Source of the DNA: Halorientalis regularis
GTDB lineage: Archaea > Halobacteriota > Halobacteria > Halobacteriales > Haloarculaceae
Direction of reading: 5' to 3'
Length of the DNA stretch: 64,000 bases
NCBI RefSeq assembly: GCF_023698535.1
Contig: NZ_JALJCL010000016.1
Location: forward strand, 1-64,000
The position numbers and the translations under genes are program-made. The notes beneath the pieces are model-generated. The model was not told the origin of the DNA. It saw only the letters and a list, made by a program, of their open reading frames with translations, and searched no databases. The number at the start of each line of letters is the position of its first letter. The stretch's first letter is position 1. Shown here in pieces: positions 34,108-42,273 of this stretch.

Positions 34108-35111
34108 TGAGCACAGACACGGACGACACGGCGGATGGGAGTACAGACGCGGACACAGACGAATCGAGCAGCGGTCACTGTTCGACCCCCGACAGCGACG
34201 GGGAGGTCGCCGACGAAATCGCAATTATTTCCTTCGAGCGCAAGTGGGAGACCGCGGAGGAAATCCGCGACGAGATCGGAGACCGCTACGAGACCATCGA
34301 CCTGATCGAGTACCACGGCGAGGTCTTCGCCGAACACTGGGGCGAGTACGACTGCTTCGTCGGCCTGATGGCGAGCGGGATCGCGATGCGCAAGACAGCG
34401 CCCCTGCTGGACGACAAGTGGGACGACCCTGCCATCGTCGTCGTCGACGAGGAACTGACGTGGGCCATCCCGATCACCGGGGGCCACCACGGCGCGAACC
34501 AGGTAGCGGACGACCTCGCCACGATGGGGGCGGTGCCGGCGATGACGACGGCCTCGGAGGCCGCGGACGAGCAGGGCGTCGAGAAGCAGGCCAAGGCGCT
34601 GGACGCCCACGTCGTCAACGGCGATTCGACCGTGGCGACGAATCTCGCCGTGCTGGACGGCGAATTGGGCCCGGTAGAGCGTCTGGATGGTCCGAAAGCG
34701 GTCGTGGTCGACGACGACGTGACCGTGCTGAAACGGAACGGCGAGGACGGCGTGGTGCTTGGCACCGGCAGTGTCTCCGGTGCGACGGCCGCGCAGTTCG
34801 AGACGGCCTGGAAAAATGCCCTCGAAGGTACCGACTACGACCTCGCGGATGTGGACTTCGTCGCGACCGGGACCCGGAAGGAGGACGAGGATGGGTTGCT
34901 GGAAGCCGCGGCCGAGCTGGACCTGGGGGTCGTCTCCTTCGAGAAGGAGACCTTGGCGGAGTTCGAGGGGCCGACACCCTCGCGGTCGAAGGAGTTGATC
35001 GGCTGGCCCGGCATCTCGGAGGCCAGCGCCATCGCGGGCGGACGCGAACACGAACTCCTCCGTGAGAAAGAGCGCTACGACGAAGCCGTAACGGTGGCGG
35101 TCGGCCGATGA
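34107..35111 (+). CDS. cbiG: CbiG, cobalt-precorrin-5A hydrolase
   Basis: 334 residues. After an acidic 35-residue leader comes the CbiG N-terminal domain (FVGLMASGIAMRKTAPLLDDKWDDPAIVVVDEELTWAIPITGGHHGAN) and a C-terminal domain with FVATGTRKEDEDGLLEAA. CbiG opens the delta-lactone of cobalt-precorrin-5A with loss of acetaldehyde, the hallmark of the anaerobic (early-cobalt) route. TGATGA overlap with cbiF upstream and ATGA overlap with cbiH downstream. Confidence 0.93.
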   Translation: MSTDTDDTADGSTDADTDESSSGHCSTPDSDGEVADEIAIISFERKWETAEEIRDEIGDRYETIDLIEYHGEVFAEHWGEYDCFVGLMASGIAMRKTAPLLDDKWDDPAIVVVDEELTWAIPITGGHHGANQVADDLATMGAVPAMTTASEAADEQGVEKQAKALDAHVVNGDSTVATNLAVLDGELGPVERLDGPKAVVVDDDVTVLKRNGEDGVVLGTGSVSGATAAQFETAWKNALEGTDYDLADVDFVATGTRKEDEDGLLEAAAELDLGVVSFEKETLAEFEGPTPSRSKELIGWPGISEASAIAGGREHELLREKERYDEAVTVAVGR

Positions 35112-36076
35112 GCGGGACCGAGGGAGCCGACGATGCGGGGACGCCGGGCGAGGAGTACGGCACGCTCTACGTCGTCGGCATCGGCCCCGGACTGCCCGGC
35201 GGGATGACCCAGCGGGCCAAAGACGTCATCCGGACCGCCGACTGCGTGATCGCCTCGAACCTCTATCAGGAGTTCCTCCGGAAGGACGGCACACTGCCGC
35301 CCGAGAGCGCGGCGGTCGAGGCGGCCGCCGACGGCGGTCCCGTGAGCGGAGCGAACGGGTCCGCGTCGGATCCTCGATCTGACGGTGGAACTGCGGCAGC
35401 GGACGAAGCAGGCACCGTCCTCGAACGCCCGAACGGCGACCGCCAGATCCTGGTCCGGTCGACGATGGGCCGACAGGTCGAACTCGCTCGTGAAGCCTTC
35501 GAGCGGGTTCGTGCGGGCGAGGACATCGCCCACGTCTCGGGCGGCGACCCCAACGTCTACGGGAAGAGCGACCTGCTGTTCACGATGGCCGAGGAAGACG
35601 GCGCGACGGACGTACCAATCGAGATCGTGCCCGGCGTCACGGCGGCGCTGGGCGGGGCGGCCAACCTCGGCGCGCCCCTCTCGAACGATTTCTGTACGGT
35701 CTCGCTGTCGGACAAGTGGCGCGGCTGGGACGAGATCGCCGAGAAACTGCGTGCGGCCGCCATCTCCGGCTTCGTGATCGTCCTCTACAACTGCTGGCGT
35801 GACTACGAACGCGCCATCGAGGTTGTCCGGGAGGAGCGGGCCGACGACGTGCCCGTCGCGATCATCAACGACGCCGGCCGCGACGATGCCGGCCGCAACG
35901 TCGACGGCGAGACCCACACGATCACCACGCTCGCCGACGTGACCGACCACGACGAGAAGGTCGGCGGGATGGGCTCGTCCATCCTGATCGGCACCCACGA
36001 GACCGAAGTCTGGGCGAACGAACACCGCGAATTTCTCGTCACGCCCCGCGGCGGGCGTGACGTGGAGGATTTCTGA
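35108..36076 (+). CDS. cbiH: CbiH, cobalt-precorrin-3B C17-methyltransferase (copy 1)
   Basis: 322 residues. VVGIGPGLPGGMTQRAKDVIR, HVSGGDPNVYGKSDLLFTMA and VPGVTAALGGAANLGAPLSNDFCTVSLSD are the C17-methyltransferase signatures, the last being diagnostic for CbiH/CobJ. A stretch of about 50 Ala/Gly/Ser/Asp-rich residues (near 60-105) is inserted after the first helix pair and is probably a surface loop. The second copy follows 3 nt downstream. Having two suggests division of labour, one perhaps closing ring contraction. Confidence 0.9.
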   Translation: MSGTEGADDAGTPGEEYGTLYVVGIGPGLPGGMTQRAKDVIRTADCVIASNLYQEFLRKDGTLPPESAAVEAAADGGPVSGANGSASDPRSDGGTAAADEAGTVLERPNGDRQILVRSTMGRQVELAREAFERVRAGEDIAHVSGGDPNVYGKSDLLFTMAEEDGATDVPIEIVPGVTAALGGAANLGAPLSNDFCTVSLSDKWRGWDEIAEKLRAAAISGFVIVLYNCWRDYERAIEVVREERADDVPVAIINDAGRDDAGRNVDGETHTITTLADVTDHDEKVGGMGSSILIGTHETEVWANEHREFLVTPRGGRDVEDF

Positions 36077-36079
36077 CCA

Positions 36080-37057
36080 ATGAGTACTGACGACACCACC
36101 ACGAGCGACGCGAGTACAGACACGCAGACGGAATCGAAGTGCGGTGCCTCGACCAGCGACTCCGACGCCAGCACCGAATCGAAGTGCGGCGCATCTTCGT
36201 CGAGTTCGTCCTCGGGAAGTTGCGGTGCATCGACCGACGACGAGGAGGAGGAGGTCGGCGCGACGGTCGACGACTTCGACGCCGACCCCGGCCAGCTGGT
36301 CGCGGTCGGTCTCGGCCCCGGGCAGCCCGAGGGGATGACCGACCGGGCCAAGACGGCGCTGGCCGACGCCGAACACATCGTCGGCTACACCACCTACGTC
36401 GAACTCCTGCCCGACGAGATCACCGATTCGGCCGAGGACATCTACGACACGCCGATGTGCGGCGAGGTGTCCCGGACCGAGGAGGCCATCGACCGGGCGC
36501 TGGCGGGCAACGATGTGGCGATCATCGGGAGCGGCGACCCCAACGTCTACGCGCTGGCCGGCCTCGCGCTGGAGATCGTCGAGTCCAAGGGCGCGACCGC
36601 CTCGATGCTCGATTTCGACGTGGTGCCGGGCGTCCCCGCGGCGCAGTCCTGCGCCGCCCGCGTGGGCGCGCCGCTGGTGAACGACACCGTCTCGATCTCG
36701 CTGTCGGACCACCTCACCGACATGCCGACCATCGAGTCGCGGCTCCACGCCGCCGCCAAGGAGGGGTTCACCATCTCGATCTACAACCCCTGGAGCCGCA
36801 AACGCCGCGAGAACTTCGAGAAGTGCTGTGAGATCCTGCTGGAACACCGCGATCCCGAGACGCCGGTCGGCGTCGTCCACGCCGCGGGCCGCGAGGACGA
36901 ACAGGTCGAAATCGTCGACCTCGCCGAGCTTCCGGAACTGGGCGAGACCGAGCTGATCGACATGACCACGACGATTCTCGTGGGCAACGAGGACACCTAC
37001 GTCTGGGACGACCGGATGGTGACTCCCCGCGGGTACGAGACGAAGTACGACTACTGA
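36080..37057 (+). CDS. cbiH: CbiH-type methyltransferase (copy 2) with Cys-rich tail
   Basis: 325 residues. The catalytic part (from about 70) has AVGLGPGQPEGMTDRAK, IIGSGDPNVYALAGLALE and VPGVPAAQSCAARVGAPLVNDTVSISLSDHLTD, clearly CbiH-like. The first 60 residues are a disordered Ser/Thr/Asp tail with three CGAS units (Cys21, Cys36, Cys47; two of them TESKCGAS). This tail is absent from copy 1. It may bind cobalt or an iron-sulfur cluster; CobZ/CbiH60-type ring-contraction enzymes use an added Fe-S domain, so a redox role at the same step is an attractive but unproven idea. Confidence 0.88.
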   Translation: MSTDDTTTSDASTDTQTESKCGASTSDSDASTESKCGASSSSSSSGSCGASTDDEEEEVGATVDDFDADPGQLVAVGLGPGQPEGMTDRAKTALADAEHIVGYTTYVELLPDEITDSAEDIYDTPMCGEVSRTEEAIDRALAGNDVAIIGSGDPNVYALAGLALEIVESKGATASMLDFDVVPGVPAAQSCAARVGAPLVNDTVSISLSDHLTDMPTIESRLHAAAKEGFTISIYNPWSRKRRENFEKCCEILLEHRDPETPVGVVHAAGREDEQVEIVDLAELPELGETELIDMTTTILVGNEDTYVWDDRMVTPRGYETKYDY

Positions 37058-37060
37058 TCC

Positions 37061-37312
37061 ATGCCGGAGTACACCATCACGCTCGACCGCGGGGCCTGTG
37101 ACGGGATCTTCGCCTGTCTCGTCCGCGACGACCGCTTCGTCGAGCGCGAGGACGGGCTGGCCGGTATCGAGGGCGAGGCTGCCGACGGAACCGAGCCGAC
37201 CGAGGCGACGGTGACCGCCACCTTCGACGACGACCGACTCGCCGACGCCGAGCAGGCCGCCGCGGCCTGTCCGGTGGACGCGATCAGCGTCACCGAGGAG
37301 GGTAATCTATGA
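37061..37312 (+). CDS. Small ferredoxin of the cobalamin operon
   Basis: 83 residues. Cysteines lie in ACDGIFACLV near the start and in AAACPVDAI near the end, the layout of a monocluster [3Fe-4S]/[4Fe-4S] ferredoxin, with the middle enlarged by acidic residues. Only three ligand Cys are evident, which favours a [3Fe-4S] cluster. It lies 3 nt after the second cbiH and overlaps the next gene. It could supply electrons to ring contraction or to the reduction of precorrin-6A. Confidence 0.82.
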   Translation: MPEYTITLDRGACDGIFACLVRDDRFVEREDGLAGIEGEAADGTEPTEATVTATFDDDRLADAEQAAAACPVDAISVTEEGNL

Positions 37313-37983
37313 GCGTCGAGACCGGCGTCCCCTCGGACCTGCTGGCTAGCCACCCCGAGACGGCCTACTTCTGGGGCCGCGTCGTCGGCGACGGCGACCT
37401 CGGCGAGGACTCGATCACCGTTCGGACGAGCGACGAGACGGCGGCCCGTCGACTCGCGGCCATCGCCGGCTCCGACCAGGTCGACAAGCGCATCCGCGAG
37501 CGGGAGTACGCCCACGACACGTCGATCACCCGGACCGAGGAGGAGTACACGGTCCAGGTGTTCGGCGACCTGCCCGGTCGCGCCTCTGCGGTCTTCGGCC
37601 TGCCTCGTGATGGCCAGCCCGGCGGCTACCGGTTCGACACCTTCGCCGACCACGACCGCGAACTCCTGCGTGGCCTGCTGGAAGGCTGTGGCACCATCTG
37701 CTTCAAGAGTTCCGCAGGAACGGTCGGCCTCTCCTTCGTCGCCGACGACCGGCGACTGCTGGAGACGATCCAACGTCTGCTCGACGGACTCCCCGTCGAC
37801 GCACCCAGTGAGGAAATCGCCGAGACCTCCTCGGGCGGCTACTGGTTCGGCGTCGACGACGCGGCCGTGCCGACCGTCGGCCCGTGGCTCTACGAGGGCA
37901 GCGAGGAGACAGGACTGTTCGCGCCGTCGCGGCGTCGGAAACTCCAGCGGAGCCTCGACCAGGCGGAGGGTGTCGACCCGTGA
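37309..37983 (+). CDS. Cobalamin-operon protein with LAGLIDADG-like fold
   Basis: 224 residues with two LAGLIDADG-like motifs: AYFWGRVVGDGDL at 19-31 and LLRGLLEGCGTI at 119-130, each followed by strands and a helix (ITVRTSDETAARRLAAIAG; TVGLSFVADDRRLLETIQRLL). This is the two-domain layout of a monomeric homing endonuclease. The first motif keeps an Asp at the metal position; the second has CG instead of DG, so cleavage activity is doubtful. The gene overlaps both neighbours by 4 nt in an otherwise biosynthetic operon, which suggests a co-opted DNA- or RNA-binding protein, perhaps a regulator. Confidence 0.68.
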   Translation: MSVETGVPSDLLASHPETAYFWGRVVGDGDLGEDSITVRTSDETAARRLAAIAGSDQVDKRIREREYAHDTSITRTEEEYTVQVFGDLPGRASAVFGLPRDGQPGGYRFDTFADHDRELLRGLLEGCGTICFKSSAGTVGLSFVADDRRLLETIQRLLDGLPVDAPSEEIAETSSGGYWFGVDDAAVPTVGPWLYEGSEETGLFAPSRRRKLQRSLDQAEGVDP

Positions 37984-39212
37984 GCCGTAGCACGACCGGA
38001 TCCGAGGGTGGACGGCCCTTCGACGACGAGGCGGTCCTGCTGGTCGGCCACGGCTCCCGCCGCGAGAAGTCCAACGAGCAGGTCCGGGAACTGGCGGTCG
38101 CCCTCGAGGAGCGACTGGGCGTGCCCGTCGACGCGGGCTTCCTCGAACTCGCAGAGCCGGCGATCCCCGAGGCCATCGCGGGGCTGGCGGGCGCGGTGTC
38201 GGAGATCACAGTCGTCCCGCTCTCGCTGTTCGCGGCGAGTCACGTCAAAAACGACGTGCCGCTGGCCGTCCAGCAGGCCCGAGCCGAACACGACGGGTTG
38301 ACCGTCAACAACGGCGCAAACCTCGGGATTCACCCCGCAATCGTGGACCTGCTAGACGACCGCGCGGCCGCCATCGAGGCGGAACTCGGCGTCGACCGGA
38401 CAGCCGAGGACGTGATCGCCGTCGTCTGTGCCCGGGGGTCGAGCGACCCCGACGCCAACGGGGACGTGCACAAACTCGCCCGCTTACTCGACGAAGGACG
38501 TGATTTCGCCCGCGTGGAGGCCTCCTTTATCGGCGTGACCGAACCTGTGCTGGAAGACACCCTGCACAGCGTCGCCAAACACCGCCCCGACGCGGTGGTC
38601 GTGATCCCGTACATGCTGGGCGACGGCGTGTTGACCCAGCGCATCCGTGACCGCGCCGACGAGTTCGACGACGAGTACCCCTACGTCGACGCGGCGGCGG
38701 GCGACCCGCTGGGCACGGATTCGCGATTGCTCGACGTGCTGGGCGACCGCTGGCAGGAGGCCCGGAGCGGGAGCGTGGAGATGTCCTGTGACACCTGCAA
38801 GTACAAGGTCGAACTCGACGGCTACGAGGAAGACGTGGGCGGCGCGCGGGCGATGCTCCGGGCGCTGACCCACCAGGAGACCCACGCCGACCGCGAGGAC
38901 GTGGCCGACGACCCCCACACCCACGACGCACCCGAGAAACACGTCGCGGTCTGTACGAACCAGACCTGCGCCGCCGACGGCGCACCCGCCGTCCTCGAAC
39001 GCCTCCGCCAGGCCGTCCGCGACTCCGAGGAGTGCGACGCTCGCGTCACCCGCTCGTCCTGTCTCGGCCGCTGTGGCGAAGGGCCGATGGTCGCCGTGTA
39101 TCCGGACGGTGTCTGGTACGGCGACACCGACGAGGACGACGCCGACCGCATCGTCTCGTCCCACCTCGACCGGGACCGCATCGTGTCCGACCTCGTCGAT
39201 CAGACGCTGTGA
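37980..39212 (+). CDS. cbiX: CbiX cobaltochelatase fused to a [2Fe-2S] ferredoxin domain
   Basis: 410 residues. The first 260 form two chelatase modules; the catalytic His are His24 in LVGHGSRREK and one in LSLFAASHVKNDVP. CbiX inserts Co2+ into sirohydrochlorin at the start of the anaerobic pathway. After a CDTCKY segment and a His/Asp-rich linker, the C-terminal ~110 residues form a thioredoxin-like [2Fe-2S] ferredoxin (VCTNQTCAADG ... SSCLGRCGEGPMVAVYPDGVWYG). GTG start overlapping the previous stop. Confidence 0.9.
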   Translation: MSRSTTGSEGGRPFDDEAVLLVGHGSRREKSNEQVRELAVALEERLGVPVDAGFLELAEPAIPEAIAGLAGAVSEITVVPLSLFAASHVKNDVPLAVQQARAEHDGLTVNNGANLGIHPAIVDLLDDRAAAIEAELGVDRTAEDVIAVVCARGSSDPDANGDVHKLARLLDEGRDFARVEASFIGVTEPVLEDTLHSVAKHRPDAVVVIPYMLGDGVLTQRIRDRADEFDDEYPYVDAAAGDPLGTDSRLLDVLGDRWQEARSGSVEMSCDTCKYKVELDGYEEDVGGARAMLRALTHQETHADREDVADDPHTHDAPEKHVAVCTNQTCAADGAPAVLERLRQAVRDSEECDARVTRSSCLGRCGEGPMVAVYPDGVWYGDTDEDDADRIVSSHLDRDRIVSDLVDQTL

Positions 39213-39226
39213 TCGACACCTGAACT

Positions 39227-39598
39227 ATGAGCTGTGACGAACTCGAAGCCCTGCGACTGGGCGTCATGACGGCACTCGGTATCGGCGACGAAAGCACGCG
39301 CGAACACGCGAGAACGGAACTGGAGGGCAGCATGGAGGGCCCAATCGAGGCCCTGGCCAACGCGGAGACGTTACCGGAGATCGAGCGGCACCTCGACGCG
39401 GCCCTCGTCGACCTCGAAGAGGAGGTCGCGGGGATGGATCCCGACGACCCCGAGTACGACTACGCACGGGGCCGACTCGTGGCCGTCCGGGACGCCGAGC
39501 GGGCGATCCAGCGACTGACCCAGCAGGCCGAGAGCGTCCTCGACGGCTTCGGCGAAGCCCACCACCACCTCCACGAAGCGTTCCCGGTCGATGAGTAG
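39227..39598 (+). CDS. DUF3209 family protein
   Basis: 123 residues, helical and acidic, starting MSCDELEALRLGVMTALGI and ending GEAHHHLHEAFPVDE. I associate this pattern with DUF3209, a small family found beside haloarchaeal cobalamin genes. The C-terminal HHHLHE could bind a metal such as cobalt. It lies 14 nt after cbiX and overlaps the next gene by 8 nt. Confidence 0.75.
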   Translation: MSCDELEALRLGVMTALGIGDESTREHARTELEGSMEGPIEALANAETLPEIERHLDAALVDLEEEVAGMDPDDPEYDYARGRLVAVRDAERAIQRLTQQAESVLDGFGEAHHHLHEAFPVDE

Positions 39599-40817
39599 CC
39601 TCGGCCGCCGAACGGTCTCGCTCGGAGAGGTCGAACCGGCTGGATCGCGCCACCTGGGCAAACGGTCTACCGTGGCGCTCGCCGACGACACGGTCCTCGT
39701 CGGGACGGCCAGCGGCGACCTTCGTGCGTTCGACCGCAGTCTCTCGCCGCAGTGGACCGCCAGCGGACCCGATACCGACGACGGCAGCCTCGTTTCCATC
39801 GATACCTTCGAGGGCACAGCGGTCGTCGGCGAACGTGGTCCCTCGGGAGCGGTTCACTGTCACGACCTGGAGTCCGGAGAACTGCTGTGGCGCTACGAGA
39901 CGGCCGACGACGTAGGCGAGCCACAGAACGAGACGCGGTTTCTCCTGCCGTTCGTCGCCGACGTGGTGGCTGGCGAGAAGCGAGTCTACGTCGCGGCGCG
40001 GCGGTACGAACGCGGCGACGACGGCCGAACCTTCCACAGCGTCGTCTACGCGTTCGATCCGGGCGGGAGCATCGACTGGCGCTACCGAGCGGACGCCTCC
40101 CCCATCAGTCTCGCCGTTCGGGACCGTCGCGTGGCCGTTGCCTACAACCGGTGTCCCGGCGACCACCAGTGCGGGCTGGTCGTCCTGGACCGCGAGTCCG
40201 GTGCCGAGCGCACGGCCTGGGACCCCGGGACCGACGGGGGGCGACGTGTCGGCGACGTATCCCTGCTCGCCGACGGGGTCGCCGTCGCGAGCCACGGCGA
40301 CTACTGCGGGTACCGGCTGAACGACGACGGGAGTCACCGCTGGCGGGTTCCGCTGGCGACGCCCGAGCCGGTCGACGGCGAGCGCGTCTACGCCTACCCG
40401 AACCACGTCCACGCCACGTCGGCGGGGGCGGTGTTCGTGACCGGCAACACGTATCCCGAGGACGGGCGCGAGACCGAGGCACGACACCCGAACGAGCACA
40501 GGGCGGTCGGAGTCACACTCGACGGCGAGCGCGGCTGGCAGGAACCTGTCGGCGGGTTCGCGACCAGCATCGGGACCGCGGGGGACCGGGTCGCTGTGCC
40601 GAGCGCACAGCACTTCCGGGACCGCGACGCCGCGGGCCACGGCCTGCAGGTGTTCGACGCGGCCGACGGTACAGTGTCGGCCCTCGACGCCGACGGCGTG
40701 GTCACGGCCGCTGCACTCGACGACGAAATCGTGGTCGCAGTCGAAGAACCCGTCGCGTATCACGACGAAGACGAGCGGCGAGGGGCCTACCGCGCGCTCA
40801 CGGCCGAACGAGAGTGA
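39591..40817 (+). CDS. PQQ-like beta-propeller protein
   Basis: 408 residues of repeated blades (DTVLVGTASGDLRAFDRSLSPQWTASG; GAVHCHDLESGELLWRYET; SVVYAFDPGGSIDWRYRAD; LQVFDAADGTVSALDADG), the layout of BamB/quinoprotein-type propellers. There is no signal peptide, so it should be cytoplasmic. It ends the cbi operon. No PQQ or metal ligands are evident; a scaffold or sensing role is possible. Confidence 0.82.
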   Translation: MSSLGRRTVSLGEVEPAGSRHLGKRSTVALADDTVLVGTASGDLRAFDRSLSPQWTASGPDTDDGSLVSIDTFEGTAVVGERGPSGAVHCHDLESGELLWRYETADDVGEPQNETRFLLPFVADVVAGEKRVYVAARRYERGDDGRTFHSVVYAFDPGGSIDWRYRADASPISLAVRDRRVAVAYNRCPGDHQCGLVVLDRESGAERTAWDPGTDGGRRVGDVSLLADGVAVASHGDYCGYRLNDDGSHRWRVPLATPEPVDGERVYAYPNHVHATSAGAVFVTGNTYPEDGRETEARHPNEHRAVGVTLDGERGWQEPVGGFATSIGTAGDRVAVPSAQHFRDRDAAGHGLQVFDAADGTVSALDADGVVTAAALDDEIVVAVEEPVAYHDEDERRGAYRALTAERE

Positions 40818-40832
40818 AGCGGCCCAGGTCAG

Positions 40833-41096
40833 TCAGAGCCGTTCGTTGAGTTTGTGAACCGCCTCGGCGGCGGCGTGTTCGAGATCGACGAACGCCGCGA
40901 TGAGCCGGGCCCACTGCTCTTTCTCCTCGGGTTCCAGGGAGCCCCAGACCGCCATGTCCTCCTCGACGCCGATGGCGTCGACGAGTTTCGACACGTCCCA
41001 GGTGCCGAGTTCGATCCCCTTCTGGTACAGCTCGAACCATTTGCTGTCCATGTCCACACGGTCCGTCTCCACCACTGGCATGTCTTGCAACGACAT
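40833..41096 (-). CDS. Small protein resembling the N-terminus of R2-like ferritin proteins
   Basis: 87 residues. DMDSKWFELYQKGIELGTWDVSKLVDAI ... SLEPEEKEQWARLIAAFVDLEHAAAEAVHKL resembles the first helices of ribonucleotide-reductase-small-subunit-like (R2-like) diiron proteins, but the protein stops before most metal ligands. It may be a truncated relic or a small four-helix protein. The ATG at 41094-41096 lies about 55 nt from a TATA-like CATAAATT on the minus strand. It converges on the cbi operon end with 15 bp between stops. Confidence 0.5.
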   Translation of the reverse strand: MSLQDMPVVETDRVDMDSKWFELYQKGIELGTWDVSKLVDAIGVEEDMAVWGSLEPEEKEQWARLIAAFVDLEHAAAEAVHKLNERL

Positions 41097-41225
41097 ACCG
41101 GGGCCCACGTGAACGTATCGCGTGGTGGTTCCCCCGAAAAATGTTGGCAATTTATGCCGCGACTGTCCGAAACGTACATGTTAGGCCACGAGCCGGGTGT
41201 TCTCGCGACGAAGCGCGAATCCGGC

Positions 41226-42029
41226 TCAATCCGACGAGGGACGCGGGTCCGACGGAACCGACCCGACGGCGCCTGTCGTCGTGGTCCCGTCGCCCTCGGC
41301 CGAGAGCCAGGCGTGTGTGCCGGCCAGCAGCGTCCAGACTATCGCCTGGCCGAACAGGACCTGCGCCCGGAACGCGGCGACGAACGCGGCCGGGAGCGAT
41401 TGGGTCGTCGGGTTCGCGGGCAGAACGAACGCGAGACCGACCAGCAGACAGAACGGCACCGCCGCGCCGGCGAGCGCGTGCCCTCGGCCGCGGTCCCGGA
41501 GCCTCGTGTAAGCGTATCCGGCGAGCAGGCAGGCGCTCAGGCCGGCCAGCATCATGCCCGCGTAGAGCCAGAGCCGCGCGTCCGTCGAGAGCGCCTGCTC
41601 GACGCCCGGTGGCTGGGGCGGCAAGACGAGCCACGGCGCACCCGAGACGGTGACGAAGCCGCCCGCCGCCGCGATGGCGCTCTTGATTGCCCCCGTCCCC
41701 GGGATCGCCGGTTCGAGGAAGTAGAAGGCCAGACCGAACGTGACGACGCCGAGCAAGAGGCCCCAGAACACGCCGCCGGCGACGCTGATCAGGGGCGCGG
41801 AGACGACGCCGAGAACGCCCGACGCGCTCTCGTGGCCGCCGTGGCCGTGTCCGCCCTCGCCCGCGTGGTGGCCGCCGGAGCCGTCACTGGCGTGGTGGCC
41901 GCCGTGGTCGCCGGCCAGTCCCTCCGCCGCGGCGATCATCGGGTTGGCCAGAACCGCGACGAAGATGCCGAGTGCGACGCCGGCGACCAGCCCTGCTTTC
42001 AGCCCGCGCACCAGATACGATTCGAGCAT
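41226..42029 (-). CDS. cbtA: CbtA, cobalt transporter subunit
   Basis: 267 residues with about six membrane helices. Between helix one (about 12-34) and two is a loop with many His and Gly (GDHGGHHASDGSGGHHAGEGGHGHGGHE), a probable Co2+ trap. The rest follows the CbtA pattern (GGVFWGLLLGVVTFGLAFYFLEP, SGAPWLVLPPQPPGVE). CbtA and CbtB form a cobalt uptake system found with B12 genes. Its start overlaps the cbtB stop by 1 nt. Confidence 0.92.
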   Translation of the reverse strand: MLESYLVRGLKAGLVAGVALGIFVAVLANPMIAAAEGLAGDHGGHHASDGSGGHHAGEGGHGHGGHESASGVLGVVSAPLISVAGGVFWGLLLGVVTFGLAFYFLEPAIPGTGAIKSAIAAAGGFVTVSGAPWLVLPPQPPGVEQALSTDARLWLYAGMMLAGLSACLLAGYAYTRLRDRGRGHALAGAAVPFCLLVGLAFVLPANPTTQSLPAAFVAAFRAQVLFGQAIVWTLLAGTHAWLSAEGDGTTTTGAVGSVPSDPRPSSD

Positions 42030-42214
42030 CAGTGGCAGGTGATTCCGGCGGCGTGCCGCGCGTTGTGCAGCGAGTCGTGGACCAGCGGCTCCTGCACGAA
42101 CAGGAGCGTGAACCCGACGATTGCGAGCAGTGCGAGTCCGAGCGCGACCCGCGGCGTCGTCAACGCCGGCCGCGCCGATTCGATACGTCCGTGAACGGTG
42201 TTCGCTGTCGCCAT
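42029..42214 (-). CDS. cbtB: CbtB, cobalt transporter small subunit
   Basis: 61 residues, one membrane helix (about 23-43) and a C-terminal His-rich metal motif (LVHDSLHNARHAAGITCH) that is the CbtB hallmark. First gene of the cbtBA operon. Two tandem GGTTGTAAAAC copies lie 10-41 nt upstream of the ATG, strongly suggesting a specific regulator. Confidence 0.92.
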   Translation of the reverse strand: MATANTVHGRIESARPALTTPRVALGLALLAIVGFTLLFVQEPLVHDSLHNARHAAGITCH

Positions 42215-42224
42215 AGTAAACTAC

Positions 42225-42255
42225 GGTTGTAAAACAGCAAGCTTGGTTGTAAAAC
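42225..42255. promoter_or_regulatory. Tandem GGTTGTAAAAC repeats upstream of cbtB
   Basis: Two identical 11-mers, GGTTGTAAAAC, at 42225-42235 and 42245-42255, exactly 20 bp (about two helical turns) apart. They lie between cbtB and the end of the ChlI/ChlD gene, whose stop is at 42274, so they can only serve cbtBA. Related copies precede cbiT and the CbiX-like gene. Confidence 0.65.
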
Positions 42256-42273
42256 TTTCGAGTGCGCCAAATC

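Noticed and set aside
36131..36200. Short DNA repeat taken as possible CRISPR or mobile-element repeat
   Set aside because: It lies in frame within the second cbiH and encodes the repeated TESKCGAS; only two or three units, no spacers.
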